NCBI GenBank assembly: GCA_035772735.1
Contig: JASDFA010000006.1
Coordinates: 67,782,001 to 67,846,000, forward strand
Direction of reading: 5' to 3'
From: Datura wrightii
Taxonomy: Eukaryota; Streptophyta; Magnoliopsida; Solanales; Solanaceae
DNA length: 64,000 nucleotides
Shown: in pieces, positions 1 through 10,955 of the stretch
Position numbering within the stretch: the first letter of the stretch is position 1
How the letters are laid out: the number at the start of each line of letters is the position of its first letter
The notes under the pieces: generated by a model
The model's input: only the letters and a program-made list of their open reading frames with translations
The model's database searches: none
Told to the model about the DNA's origin: nothing
Position numbers and translations under genes: made by a program

Positions 1-480
1 AAGAGGGCCAGGACTGATAGTCACAGATTCTCACAGCCGAGGTCACGTGGTGGGTACCTACAGCAGACCCACCAGAGATCTTCAGCCCCAACATCTTCAG
101 CGTTGAGTGTGCCATCTAAGCCTAGGCATGATCATAGGGGATGAGCATTAGGCTCGAGGGGTCAGAGCAGCAGACCGATAGATTCTAGTATCCTAGCTTG
201 CCGTACATGTGGTCGGGGGCACACGGGCCAGTGCTTGGCAGGTTTAGGTGCTTGATTCGGGTGTGGAAGCCTGTACACATGCTTAGAGATTGCCCGGTAG
301 TGAGACAGGACCATGATGGGGGCTGAGGCCCAGCTTCTAGTTCAGCAGTTCCACCCGCAATCTCAATGCATCAGGGGGAATCTACCAGCATAGGTGGCGG
401 TCAACGCCAAAATAGATTCTATGCATTAGCATCCCAACAGGAGCAGGAGGTCTACTCGAATGTGGTCACTGGTATGTTAT
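1..480 (+). pseudogene. Tekay A gag, 3' end (nucleocapsid)
   Basis: This is the C-terminal part of a chromovirus Gag, which coats and packages the element RNA. The Ser/Arg/Pro-rich stretch at 1-190 matches the same region of B (33840-34030). A Cys/His motif CRTCGRGH...C is readable at about 200-235, followed by a broken second knuckle. Several stops and shifts interrupt the frame. The FYALASQQEQEV-like end at 415-455 leads straight into the protease, as in B. The N-terminal half lies before the window. Confidence 0.75.
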
Positions 481-1890
481 GAGTCTTCCATCTTGATGTT
501 TATGCTTTGTTAGATTCGGGGGCTACCTTGTCTTTTGTGACTCCTTATGTGGCCAGTAGCTTCAAAGTCAATCCTAAAGTCTTGTTAGAACCTTTCTCAG
601 TCTTTACTCCAGTAGGTGATTCAGTTGTATCTAGATGGGTGTATAGAAGTTTCCCAGTCTCAGTCCTTCAGAAAATCACCTCAACAGATTTAATAAAGTT
701 AGCCATGATCGATTTTGATGTTATCCTCAGCACATATTGGATATTTACATGTTATGCCTCAGATAATTGTAGGACCTAGGCAGTAGAGTCTAGATTTCTG
801 GGAGAGCCAATCTTAGAGTGGAAGGGTAGTTCAATTGTGCCTGTAGGTCATTTCATTTCCTACCTTAAGGCCAGAAAGACGATCTCCAAAGGTCGTGTGT
901 ACTATCTAGTTAGGGTTAAGGATGCGACATCCGAGTCCTTGACTATCTAATCTATCCCAGTAGTATGTAAGTGTCCAGAGGTCTTTGCTTATGAATTAAC
1001 GGGAATCCCTCCCGAAAGGGTGATTAATTTTGGTATTGACCTTCTTCTCGATATGCAACCTATATCTATTCCTCCCTATAGAATGGCTCCAGTCGAGCTA
1101 AAGGAGTTGAAGGAGCAGTTGCAGGACCTGTTAGATAAGGGTTTAATTAGACCGAGCAATTCCCCATGGGGTGCACCAGTTCTCTTTGTCCGAAAGAAAG
1201 ATGGTTCCCTTCAAATGTGTATTGATTATCGACAATTGGACAAGGTTACCATCAAGAATAAGTATCCTCTACCCAGGATTGATGATTTATTCAACCAGCT
1301 TCAGGGTGCCTAGTGCTTCTCGAATATAGATCTCAGATTGGGGTACCATCAGCTTAGAGTTTGGGAGAGTGACATCCCGAAGAAAGCCTTCAGGATGCGG
1401 TATGGTCATTATGAGTTTATAGTTATGTCTTTTGGACTAACGAATGCTCCTGTAGCTTTTATGGACTTGACGAACAGGGTGTTCAAGCCATACTTGGATA
1501 TGTTCGTGATTGTATTTATTGATGACATCTTGACATACTCCCGGAGCGAGGAGGAGCATGCCGCTCATTTGAGAATAGTGTTGCAGACTCTGAAGGATCA
1601 CCAATTATATGCCAAATTCAGAGAGTGTGAGTTTTGGTTGAACTCAGTGGCATTTTTGGGCCATGTGGTATCAAGTGAAGCCATAAAGGTGGACTCTTAG
1701 AAAATAGAAGTGGGGAAGAATTGGCCTAGACCAGTGAATCCTTCAGATATTCAGAGTTTTTTTGGTTTAGCCGGCTACTATAGAAGGTTTATGGAAAGTT
1801 TCTCGTCTACTGCAACACCCTTGACCAAATTGACTTAAAAGAAGGTGAAATTCCAATGGTCAGAGGCTTGTGAGAGGAGCTTTCAGGAGT
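481..1890 (+). pseudogene. Tekay A protease and reverse transcriptase, degraded
   Basis: This is the pepsin-like protease and RT part of pol. The protease active-site motif LDSGAT is intact near 510-530, and a stop follows at about 777. The RT fingers and palm run from about 1020 (IPPYRMAPVELKEL) to 1700. The catalytic FIDDIL motif at about 1516-1533 is intact. Stops occur at 1311 and 1698 and in the thumb region at about 1836; most look like CAG to TAG or TAA changes. RNase H is nearly absent: about 400 bp present in B (about 35728-36127) are missing here at about 1890. Confidence 0.88.
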
Positions 1891-2374
1891 AGACTCTCTA
1901 TGGAGAGTGTTTCCCATGTGGATGAGGGAAAGAAGGAGCTGGTGAAGGATGTGCACTGACTCACAAGGTTGGGAGTTCGGTTGGTTGGCTCGACCGATGG
2001 TAGTGTTATTGTTCAAAACAGATCAGAATCGTCTTTGGTGATTGATGTAAAAGCTAGGCAAGATAAGGACCCGATTTTGGTAAAGTTAAAGGAATCCATT
2101 CAGAATCATAAGGTAGAGGTCTTTTCCAAAGTGGGAGATGGTGTGCTTTGGTACTAGGGTTGCTAATGTGTTCTAGATGTTGATGATTTGAGAAACCGAA
2201 TGTTGCATGAGGCTCATGGATCTAGGTATTCTATCCATCTAGGTGCCACCAAGATGTACCGTGACTTATGGGAAGTCTATTGGTGGAATGGCATGAAAAA
2301 GGACATAGCAAAATTTGTAGCTAAGTGTCCAAATTGTCAGCAAGTGAAGGTCGAGCATCAGAGACTGGGAGGTG
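1891..2374 (+). pseudogene. Tekay A integrase N-terminal zinc domain
   Basis: Sequence resumes after the RNase H deletion with the linker (MESVSHVDEGKKELVKD). The integrase HHCC zinc domain lies at 2188-2345; the two His (EAHG, SIHLG) and the CPNCQQ cysteines are readable. There are stops at about 1959, 2155 and 2163. The frame is cut at 2374 by M1 and resumes at 23999. The last five bases, aggtg, are the left TSD copy. Confidence 0.85.
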
Positions 2375-3882
2375 TGTTCACTCCCAACTACACGCAAGTG
2401 AACGTGGCCGTACAAGTAATAAAGTGTCTTTATCTCAAGCCAGGTATCGAACCCATAGGGACTGTAATGTATCAATAATTTTTTTCTTCAAGTGTTTCGT
2501 ATACGCAATTTTATACAAGTAGACAAACAGAACAAATGGTGATTTTTCCAGAATATTAGTTAATGTAACTTTAAGTAAATTGATTGTAAATTATAATCTG
2601 AAAAATAATACAAACAAGCTAAGGTTAAGGAAAAACATGCAGATATGTAAATTACTGATTGAATTTCAGTCAACACTTCTCTTCGGTTGTTGGTCAGGAA
2701 TTATTAACCACTGGATTGGGTCTTTCGAATTCCTCTCCAATTAAAGAATCATGACTCTCACATTACACATTTCTGTGATGCAAACACTTCATATTATAGC
2801 AATACACAACAAATTCCATAGATGACCAAATATGACATTACAGATATATTTCCATTTTGAATGTGAATCTTCTCTTAATTTCTCAACCAAGACAAGAACA
2901 TATCCTACCAATTCACATCTATCCAATTAATCTTCCTTTCAGAAATAAAATTGGAATTCAAGGATTTACATTAACAATGGCCAAGCATTAATGTAGTGAA
3001 AACAAGAATTAGTAGAACAACCATTGTAGAGAAGATAAAAATTGAATTAATATCAATTACATAGTACTGCAATCATCCTCAACCTCAGCAAAAGGTGAAT
3101 TAGCCACTCATTTGATGATTAAACATCTTCAAACAAGTAGAAATCATACAAGAAATTCAAATTGAAGAGAAAAAGGAAGAAAATTAACCCAAGAACTTCT
3201 TCAGCTCAACTGCCTGATACCCACGTTCTTAGGTTGAAAATATCAGATATCTTAAAATAAAACCTAAGTGTGCTATTTATACAAGTGGGAAATTTCCCGG
3301 AATAAACTGGCAATGTGGCACGGAGGGTATCGCGGAGCACAAGCTCCGTGCCACGGCCTTGACGCGGACCTTCACTGGAACTTGGGGTGCCGGATAATTA
3401 TCTTCAGCGTGGCATGGAGGGTATCGCGGAGCCTCAGCTCCGTGCCACTGACGTAACGCGCACCTTTACTGGAATCCAGGTGAGCAGCTAAATCCTCCCA
3501 CCGTGTCACTGAAGTGAACGCGGAGCATGGGCTCTATGACACAGTGCCATCGCGCACCTTCACTGGAATTCCACCCAAATTCCACCCTAGGCAGAATGTC
3601 TCCACGATGGTGGTGTGACACGGCCCTGTCGCGGAGCATAAATTTTTTATCCTTTTCTTGCCGACTTCTGAGTTTTGCTTTCGAGTCCATTCCTCCACTT
3701 CACCAACTTTTAGATTAGTTTCCAAAATTCATTCTAACTGCAAAAACAATAGCTAATCATGTTGGTTAGTATAAATCCACATTTACATAAAAATCACATG
3801 AGAATGTACACATAAAAGTAGATAAACAAGTCAAAATTAAGTAATAAAGTATCACTTGGGTATGCAATTATGCCCAAGATAA
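2375..3882 (-). repeat. M1 3' LTR (1508 bp)
   Basis: It matches 22491-23998 along its whole length at equal size. The inner end reads GATAA (3878-3882) where the other copy has GATCA. In its own sense it has TATAAATAG at 3281-3273, just downstream of GC-rich inverted repeats built on CTCCGTGNCACGG (about 3318-3640). The outer end has no readable gene. Confidence 0.95.
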
Positions 3883-5561
3883 CCTGCCCACACTTAAAGC
3901 CTTGTTCGTCCTTGAACAACCCTTTCACATCTCATGTAATTGAAGACTCACGCATAGCTAATTTAACACGAAAATTCAAGCTATGGCTATAAGGATTATA
4001 TAAGATAGCAAGTTAAAAATAAGGCATGCATGATTTCATCATTAAGATGAATTACAACTATGTTAAGACTTCCTAGCCTCAAGAATCGACTCTCAATCTT
4101 AGCAAAGTCATGAAAATAAACCGATCAAGAAATCCACATGAATGTTATCTCTCATTAAACATGTGCCCTCACAACAAAAGAGAGTTACCCCATTTTTACT
4201 TCAAAAGAATTTCAAATCACAAAAGGTATGGGCATATGAATTAAATTACTCTCACTCTCTCAAAGAATTCACATGCATCATGTAGTGAACCATAAGCTTG
4301 CCCTTAGTGTTTAGTCCACTAATTTAAGGATGCATGAACGTAAGATCAAGTAGGACTTAATGGGTTGTAATGTAGGCTAAGGGACGGGAAGGTACTATTC
4401 TGGACAGTAATAGTGACTATCTTCCCCCAAGCGCTTTTACCACATCCACATTCATTAAAGACATCTCCTCTATACTTCTTCCTCACTCTTCTCACCCTCG
4501 AATAATCTCTTTTTGTTCCCATTTCTTTAAGAACACTCAGCTTACTAGTAAAGCGTATTTAAGCAAATTTTTCATTTACTTTCGTACTCTCTACTAATAA
4601 TCAATCATTTTCAACAAGTGCACCTTTGTCCTTTTCTCAACTTTCACAACTTCCACTTTTCCTTTTGTTTCACGCTTCTCACTCCTTTACCCTTTGGAAT
4701 TTTTCACTTAAGCGCCTTTGGAGTTTTGGATCAAATTCACGGCTAATGAAAGAAAAGGATTAAGCTTATGTTATAGCTATGAAAGAATAGGCTTAAGGCT
4801 CAATGGGGCTAACTAAGATTTAACTTTCAAGGTAGGTAAGATAAGGGATAAAATTTAGGTTCATTCAAAGAAATGCCTTCATCCTCTCTTACAATCCACA
4901 TCCTTCATTTCATTTTATATACACACCAGGCAAGTTCTAGACACTTCACAGTAGCATGGAATATTAGAAAAACTCACCCTCACTACACATGCACATGCTC
5001 AATTCAAGACCTATTCGCAGACTCTTAACTCAGTTAATTACAAGAATTCAAAATTAAGCTTTAATCACATCGAGTCGAATTCTAGAGCCTAGGTGTCCCA
5101 ACATGTTTAACACACTTGCATGCTTCCATCCGACTCACACTTGCATCTTACAATGTAGCACATAACAAGAATGTCGAACCATTAATTAGCTATGTGTTCA
5201 CACAAAAAAAACACAAAACCTACTAACTAAATTTCCCTTAACACAGTCGTCATCCATCCATAATAGGGAACAGTCTCTATCTAAGACTTCGGTTCAAAGG
5301 GACTACTCTCGAAAAAAGCACCGAAAAAAAAATTGAGAAACCCAAATAAAAATTTAGAGAAAATAAAGTAAAAAAATAAAAATAGCAAATAACTTACACA
5401 AATAATTACACAAATAACTACTCAACAATTTATTATAATTACATCACCAGCACCACACACAAAAGCATCAACAACATAACATGAACACAATGTCACACAT
5501 CAAACAGCCACAGAAGCACAAACATAACACAGCCTTACTACACCAGCACCTAACTACTCCC
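3883..5561 (-). other. M1 3' untranslated region
   Basis: There is no credible ORF over about 1.7 kb. It is AT-rich and recognisably related to 16011-17839 of P1, 26641-28154 of E3 and 57387-58300 of E4. Shared blocks include GTTGTTCGAGGACGAACAAGG and TTAAGTGTGGG beside the LTR (sense strand; here about 3889-3925). The latter is the probable polypurine tract for plus-strand priming. Long untranslated 3' regions are usual in the Athila lineage. Confidence 0.8.
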
Positions 5562-5597
5562 ACCCCACACTTAGTTGGAACACTGTCCCCAGTGTTC
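5562..5597 (-). other. Conserved stem-loop 2 plus GT-rich box in M1
   Basis: GAACACTG (5578-5585), TCCC, CAGTGTTC (5590-5597) form a perfect 8-bp stem with a 4-base loop. In the sense direction it is followed by TAAGTGTGGGGT (complement at 5562-5573). The same module is found in P1, E3 and E4. Its role is unknown. Confidence 0.7.
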
Positions 5598-5719
5598 GTA
5601 TATCTGCAATTAAAAACAAAAGTTTGGGTGGTGTAATTCCCTGATCAATCAAAATGTTCAATCTCTTCATCAGGTGCTAGTGCCTCATCACCAAGATCAG
5701 AATCCTTTTCGCCTTCCTC

Positions 5720-6864
5720 CTATGACTCAATGTCTGAGTCATCCCGGCGCGTCTCCTCATCAGTAGGGACGTCATCATCAACTGGTTCTACAAATGCAGA
5801 CCCAACTCTGCATAAATCTAGGGCATGCTCATTGAATGGACAATCCATGTCGAGCTGCCACAATTCATCCTCCGTAGCAGGCCTTCCACCAATCCGCAGT
5901 TGCAGCATCTGCATCCCATACATTCGAGCCATGTATTGATCATCCTGAGCATGTTGCTCGGCTAGTGTAAGCACAGGCCCAAATGTGGTATCAGGTGCTT
6001 TGGTCTTAGTGACATCCAAATCACGCCGGTCAAGTTGAGGAATGTAGTCCAGGGCCTCTTCTTCAATACCATGGACCCTGAGGAAAGCAGTGAGAAGACC
6101 ACCGAAACCATACCGATGCCCTTGATGAAGTCTGGCTTTCTTCATGGCAGAAACAATCACCGCTCCAACATTTATCTCCAGTCCTTTCATCAATGCATAC
6201 ATCAAACAAACTCTATCCCGGGTGACATCAGCCATGTGCACCCCCGGGATCAGGGAAGTACATACTATCTTCAGCCAGATCCTCCCTTCTCTGTTCATTT
6301 TGGAGTATGGAAATGTTTGGTGATACCATCTTTTCTTGTGACGACTCCACCTAGCTGTTGATCGTGCTCCACATAAAATGCGTTTGATATCTACATATGG
6401 TGGAGTGATATTAAGCGGCGGAGGACATGTGCGTCTATGTCCCGCGTCCCCAAGATGGCATTTAAGTGTTGTGGTTCAAAAGTAACCACCTGTCCTCTAA
6501 TCTTGACTGTGTGGCTGCGCACAGTGGGATTCCAATTAGCATAGAATTCCCTTATGAGATGGAGATTGCACTCTTTGGGTTCTTCAAAGATGAAGTTTAG
6601 CCCAACAGTGTCTATCCTATGTAGGATTCTTGGGAATTCTTGAGCTAGTGGTTCCCGTGCTATTTGTTCCTCTGGGAAATACTTGGTTTGCTTGTGTTTG
6701 GCATACCATTTCTTTCCCTCATCGGTAACCCATCGTGTTCCATATTATCTACGTTTCCCCCTTGGAACTGGTGGTGCTGCTGACACTGCTGCCCCAATTC
6801 TCAGTCTTTTTCTGCTAGCACCAAATGTGGATGCGCCTTTCCATTTATCTTGTCTTCCAGACAT
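5720..6864 (-). pseudogene. Extra ORF downstream of pol in M1 ('putative plant transposon protein'-like), broken
   Basis: It is homologous to the P1 ORF at 14704-15762, at the same place downstream of integrase. The probable start is ATG at 6864-6862 (MSGRQDKWKG). It is followed by a basic tract (RKRLRIG, PRGKRR), a stop near 6747, the EFYANWNP region near 6530-6560, a frame break around 6300-6410, and an open C-terminal half of 192 codons (5720-6298). That half has the DVTRDRVCLMYALMKG motif and an acidic tail. No signal peptide or membrane segment is visible, so it gives no support for an envelope role. The function is unknown. Confidence 0.8.
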
Positions 6865-6957
6865 TTGTCCTTTATTTTTCCACTTGTGATTTTTTTTGTA
6901 TTTTTTCCCTCCATATTTCCTGCAATTCACAAACAACAACAATTTGTTAGAAAATCG

Positions 6958-7053
6958 TAGGTTGCCTCCCACCTAGTGCCAGTTTTTCTTTTCTTTTTTT
7001 TTTTTTATTTTCTAACTAATCTAGAACATTACATCCACGGTTTGCCTCCCGTG
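6958..7053 (-). other. Conserved stem-loop 1 (two versions) after M1 integrase
   Basis: CACGG (7036-7040) and CCGTG (7049-7053) flank a loop carrying GAGGCAAA in the sense strand. A second, weaker version, TAGG (6958-6961) with CCTA (6972-6975), encloses TGGGAGGCAA. The GGGAGGCAA core recurs in P1, E3 and E4. M1 is the only element here with two copies, one after integrase and one before the extra ORF. Confidence 0.6.
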
Positions 7054-7093
7054 CAGCGCCTGGTTTACCATCGCGGCTCGATGCTTGACATCC

Positions 7094-9365
7094 TCATTCA
7101 TCTACTAAGGTGATAGACGTCTTCTCTCGATTAACGTCTTCACCCCAGTAGTGCTTTCACCTCTGCCCGTTCACCAAAAATGTGGCACTTTTATCCTCTT
7201 GCCACAATTCAACTGCCCCTTGTGGGGTCATCCTTGCTACTTCAAATGGCCCTGACCACTTAGAGCGCAACTTCCCTTGGAAGAGTTTCAATCTTGAGTT
7301 AAATAGCAACACCTTCTGACCCGGCTCAAAGATTCGATGCACCATGTGCTTGTCATGCCACCTTTTAGTTTTTTCTTTGTAGCATTTGGCGCTTTCATAT
7401 GCGTGCCATCGAAACTTGTCCAACTCAGTCAGTTGCATCAATCTCTTCTTTCCTGCAAGCTTAGGATCCATGTTTAGCTTCCTCACAGCCTAAAAAGCTC
7501 GATGTTCCAGCTCCACGGGTAGATGACATGCCTTCCCATAAACCAATCTGTATGGTGAAGTCCCAATGGGTGTCTTATATGCAGTTTGATATGCCCACAA
7601 CACATCATCTAGTTTGCTTGACCAATCTAAGCGTTGTGCGTTCACCGTTTTCTGCAAAATCTGTTTAATTTCCCTGTTTGACACCTCCACTTTCCCGCTA
7701 GTCTGGGGATGATAAGCTGTAGCAACTTTATGCCGAACCCCATATTTCGCTAGCAAATTCCTGAAACCTACATTTACAAAGTGTGCCCCTCCATCGCTGA
7801 TAATTGCTCGTGGTGTACCAAACCCTGTGAAAATCTGCTTCTTCAAAAATTTAGTCACCACCTTGTTGTCGTTCTTGGGACAAGCTACTGCCTCAACCCA
7901 CTTGGACACGTAGTCCACCGCCACCAAGATGTATCGATTTCCAAACGATGGTGGAAACGAGACCATGAAATCTATCCCCCACACGTCAAACACCTCAACT
8001 TCTAATATGTGATGCAATGGCATTTCCTGTCTTCTGCAGATTGTTCCTGTTCTTTGACATTGATCACATACTTTGGCATAAGCTGCAGCATCTTTGAATA
8101 GTGTGGGCCAAAAGAACCCAAATTGCAGCACTTTGTGAGCAGTACGCTCTCCTCCATGATGACCTCCATACAACGATGAATGACAATTCCTCAGTACCTT
8201 TGCCATCTGGCTTTCTGGAATGCATTGCCTCATCACTTGATCCGATCCTTGCTTAAACAGATACGACTCATCCCACATGTAGTACCGATAATGATGCCTC
8301 AGCTTCTTCCTTTGCTGAGTCGTTGCCTCTGGTGGGTATACTCCACTTACCAACAAGTTCACAATATCTGCATACCAAGGGAGTTCAGCTTCCTTTATTG
8401 CCAAGAGTTGTTCATCGGGGAACTCTTCTCTAATGCTATCACCTTCCTTCACATGCGAACAGTTCTCTAGCCGCGATAGGTGATCTGAAACCTGATTCTT
8501 GCTTCCCTTTCTGTCTCGGATCTCCAGATCAAACTCTTGCAGCAACAATATCCACCTGATTAGTCTGGGCTTCACATCCTTCTTTCCAAATAGGTACCGA
8601 ATTTCCGTATGATCAGTGTGGACCACCACTTTAGAACCCACCAGATAAGATCTAAACTTGTCAAATGCAAATACTAGAGCCAGCATCTCCTTCTCAGTGA
8701 CTGTATAATTAACTTGTGCAGCATCAAGTGTTTTGCTTGCATAGTATATCGAATGAAAAATCTTATTCCTTCGCTGCCCCAATACCGCTCCTACAACCAC
8801 ATCACTTGCATCACACATTAACTCAAAAGGATATTCCCAATCAGGAGCAATTAGAATAGGAGCTTCCACCAGCTTCTTTTTCAGCTCCTCAAATGCTTCT
8901 ACACATTCCTTGTCAAATTCAAACTTCACCTCTTTTTCTAGCAACCGGCATAACGATCTAGAAATTTTAGAGAAGTCATGAATAAACCGTCTGTAAAACC
9001 CAGCATGTCCTAGAAAGCTGCGGACTCCCTTAACTGATACTGGCAGTGGTAGCTTTTCAATCACCTCAATCTTTTCCCGATCGACCTCCAAACCTCTGCA
9101 TGACACCTTATGGCCAAGGACAATACCCTCCTTGACTAAAAAGTGACACTTTTCCCAGTTGAGCACCAGGTTTGAGTCTTCACATCTAGCTAACACCTTG
9201 TCAAGATTCTGCAAACACATGGCAAACGAGTTACCAAAAACAGTAGAGTCATCCATAAATACCTCGACGTAGTCTTCCACTATATCATGGAATATCGCCA
9301 TCATGGATCGCTGGAATGTGGCTGGTGCATTGCATAGACCAAAAGGCATCCGCCTGAAAGCATAT
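7094..9365 (-). pseudogene. M1 pol: RT (C-part), RNase H, integrase
   Basis: This is the best-preserved pol here. Starting at YAFRRMPFG beside the P1 junction, a 640-codon frame (whose first residues come from the P1 LTR) holds RT FMDD at residues 52-55, RNase H (CDASD about 200-204, TEKE, HTDH about 265-268), the integrase zinc domain (GGHHG, C449, C452) and the core triad D481, D540, E576 with exact DD35E spacing. A TAG at about 7496 (TGG in ancestry) precedes the C-terminal domain. A TGA at 7157 interrupts the last about 20 codons, which end in the homologue of the P1 tail at 7094. This copy is inactive because of the stops and the P1 insertion. Confidence 0.93.
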
Positions 9366-10793
9366 TGATCTTGGGCAGATTTATATGCCCAAGTGATACT
9401 CAAACGTATCATTTTCGCCTTGTTTATCTAGCAATATGTATACATTTTCATGTAATTGGTAATAAAATGTGAATTTATACTAACCAACATGATTAGCATT
9501 GTTTTGTAGGTAAATTGTGATCTTGAGGAGCTAAAATGCATTTTGGAAAAAAATCGGAGTTGGACTTGGATTCGAGCACGAAAAAGGCATTGGACTGCAC
9601 AATATAAAGGGACTCCGCGATGGAGCCGTGTCACGCCACCATCGCGGAGGCATTCTGCCTGGAGGGTGAATAATTTGTCAATTTCCAGTGGAGCCTCGCG
9701 ACAGCTCCGTGGCACGGAGGCAAGCCTCCGCGTTGCACGCCGTGCCACGGTGAAGCTTTTGTCCTTGACCCTAAATTTCCAGAAAGGGTCCGCGTCCACG
9801 CCGTGTCACGGAGGCAAGCCTCCGCGTTGCACTCCGTGACACGTTGCTTGTTATTCTGGGAAAAATTCCCAATAGTATAAATAGAACACTTAGGCTTATT
9901 TTTAATTAATTCAGACTTGGTGGAGCAAGGACGTGAGTTACAGGCAGTTGAGGGACGAAAAAACTCAGGGTTTTTCTCTCTTTCTTTCTTCTTTCAATCA
10001 ATTGTTTGTATGATTAACACTTGTTTTAGGATGATTAATCCACAAATGAGTGGCTAATTCTCTTCCTTGCTGAGGTTATGAACAATGGTGATGAATTTTG
10101 ATTATTGAATTATATGGTTTTTCATCTTCTTCTTCCATGTTGTTCTATTAATTCTTGTTTCTACTGCATTGGTGTGTGGCCGACATTAATGTACATCTAA
10201 AAAGTCCGATTTCACTCGAGAGAGCACGAAATTGGAAAGTTGTGAATTAATAGGGTATTGTTCTTAACTTGATTTGGGAAAATTGGGTTTTGATGTGCTT
10301 TCCTGATAGAAATATACTTGAAAGCCGTATTAGTCAATTTAGGAACCGGAATTGTATTGCTAGGTCATAAATTGCATTTGATCACAGAAATATAGACGGA
10401 TGGTTTATGATTCTTAAGTGAGATTAAATACGAGAGTTTTAATCTCTAGGCTAATGTTCTTGGCTAGCAACAGGAAGAGAAGATTAACCAAATTATGATT
10501 ATAATCAATTTCATTACTTGTTCTTAACCTTGGCATGCTCATATCCATAGTTTCAATTCAAAGTAGATATTTGTTAATAGTTTTAGTATATAATTTATAA
10601 ACAAATTATTTAACTTTTGGTTACTTTGTTGTCAGCATATATAGAAGTAAGATAGAATATAGTATACTTGAGCAATTTTTACTTATCCAGAGTCTCCTTG
10701 GTTCGATACTTGGCTTACTTAAGCCACTTACTACTTGTTTGACCACGTGCACTTGCGTGTCGGTTTTAGATACCCCAACAAACGCACCGGACA
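9366..10793 (+). repeat. P1 5' LTR (1428 bp)
   Basis: It begins TGATCTTGGGC and ends GCACCGGACA. It is the same length as 17854-19281 and about 98% identical. The promoter block is described separately. Downstream of the TATA box is a long AT-rich stretch without ORFs. Confidence 0.95.
9613..9884 (+). promoter_or_regulatory. P1 LTR promoter: three GC-rich inverted repeats then TATA box
   Basis: Three perfect inverted repeats precede TATAAATAG (9876-9884). They are CTCCGCGATGG/CCATCGCGGAG (9613-9623, 9639-9649), CCGTGGCACGG/CCGTGCCACGG (9707-9717, 9740-9750) and CGTGTCACGGAG/CTCCGTGACACG (9802-9813, 9832-9843). The same motif precedes the TATA box in M1 and E3 LTRs. The promoter call is from position and consensus only. 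Confidence 0.7.
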
Positions 10794-10799
10794 AGTTTT

Positions 10800-10817
10800 T
10801 GGCGCCGCTGCCGGGGA
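10800..10817 (+). other. P1 primer binding site (tRNA-Asp type)
   Basis: TGGCGCCGCTGCCGGGGA lies six bases after the 5' LTR. It fits the Athila-lineage primer site, complementary to the 3' end of tRNA-Asp, with one change from the M1 version (GCCGTTGCC). The stretch 10818-10955 is an untranslated leader without other visible features. Confidence 0.88.
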
Positions 10818-10955
10818 GACTAGGCAATTGGTGAAATTGTGTTGAGTGTATATTTACTGTATTTTTATTTTATTTTCTTAAGTGTTGACAACTTGGTCTT
10901 AGCCTGTATTTTGCAGACTTGTTTTCTGTGAACACTGGCAAGAGACAAAGAGCTG

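Noticed and set aside
3466..3725. Overlapping short ORFs on both strands in the M1 LTRs (also 23488-23885)
   Set aside because: They lie in GC-rich inverted repeats inside LTRs, read open on both strands for that reason, and match no protein motif.
9428..9839. ORFs of about 100-120 codons in the P1 LTRs (also 17916-18249)
   Set aside because: They fall in the U3 inverted-repeat cassette; open frames on both strands come from base composition, and nothing supports translation.
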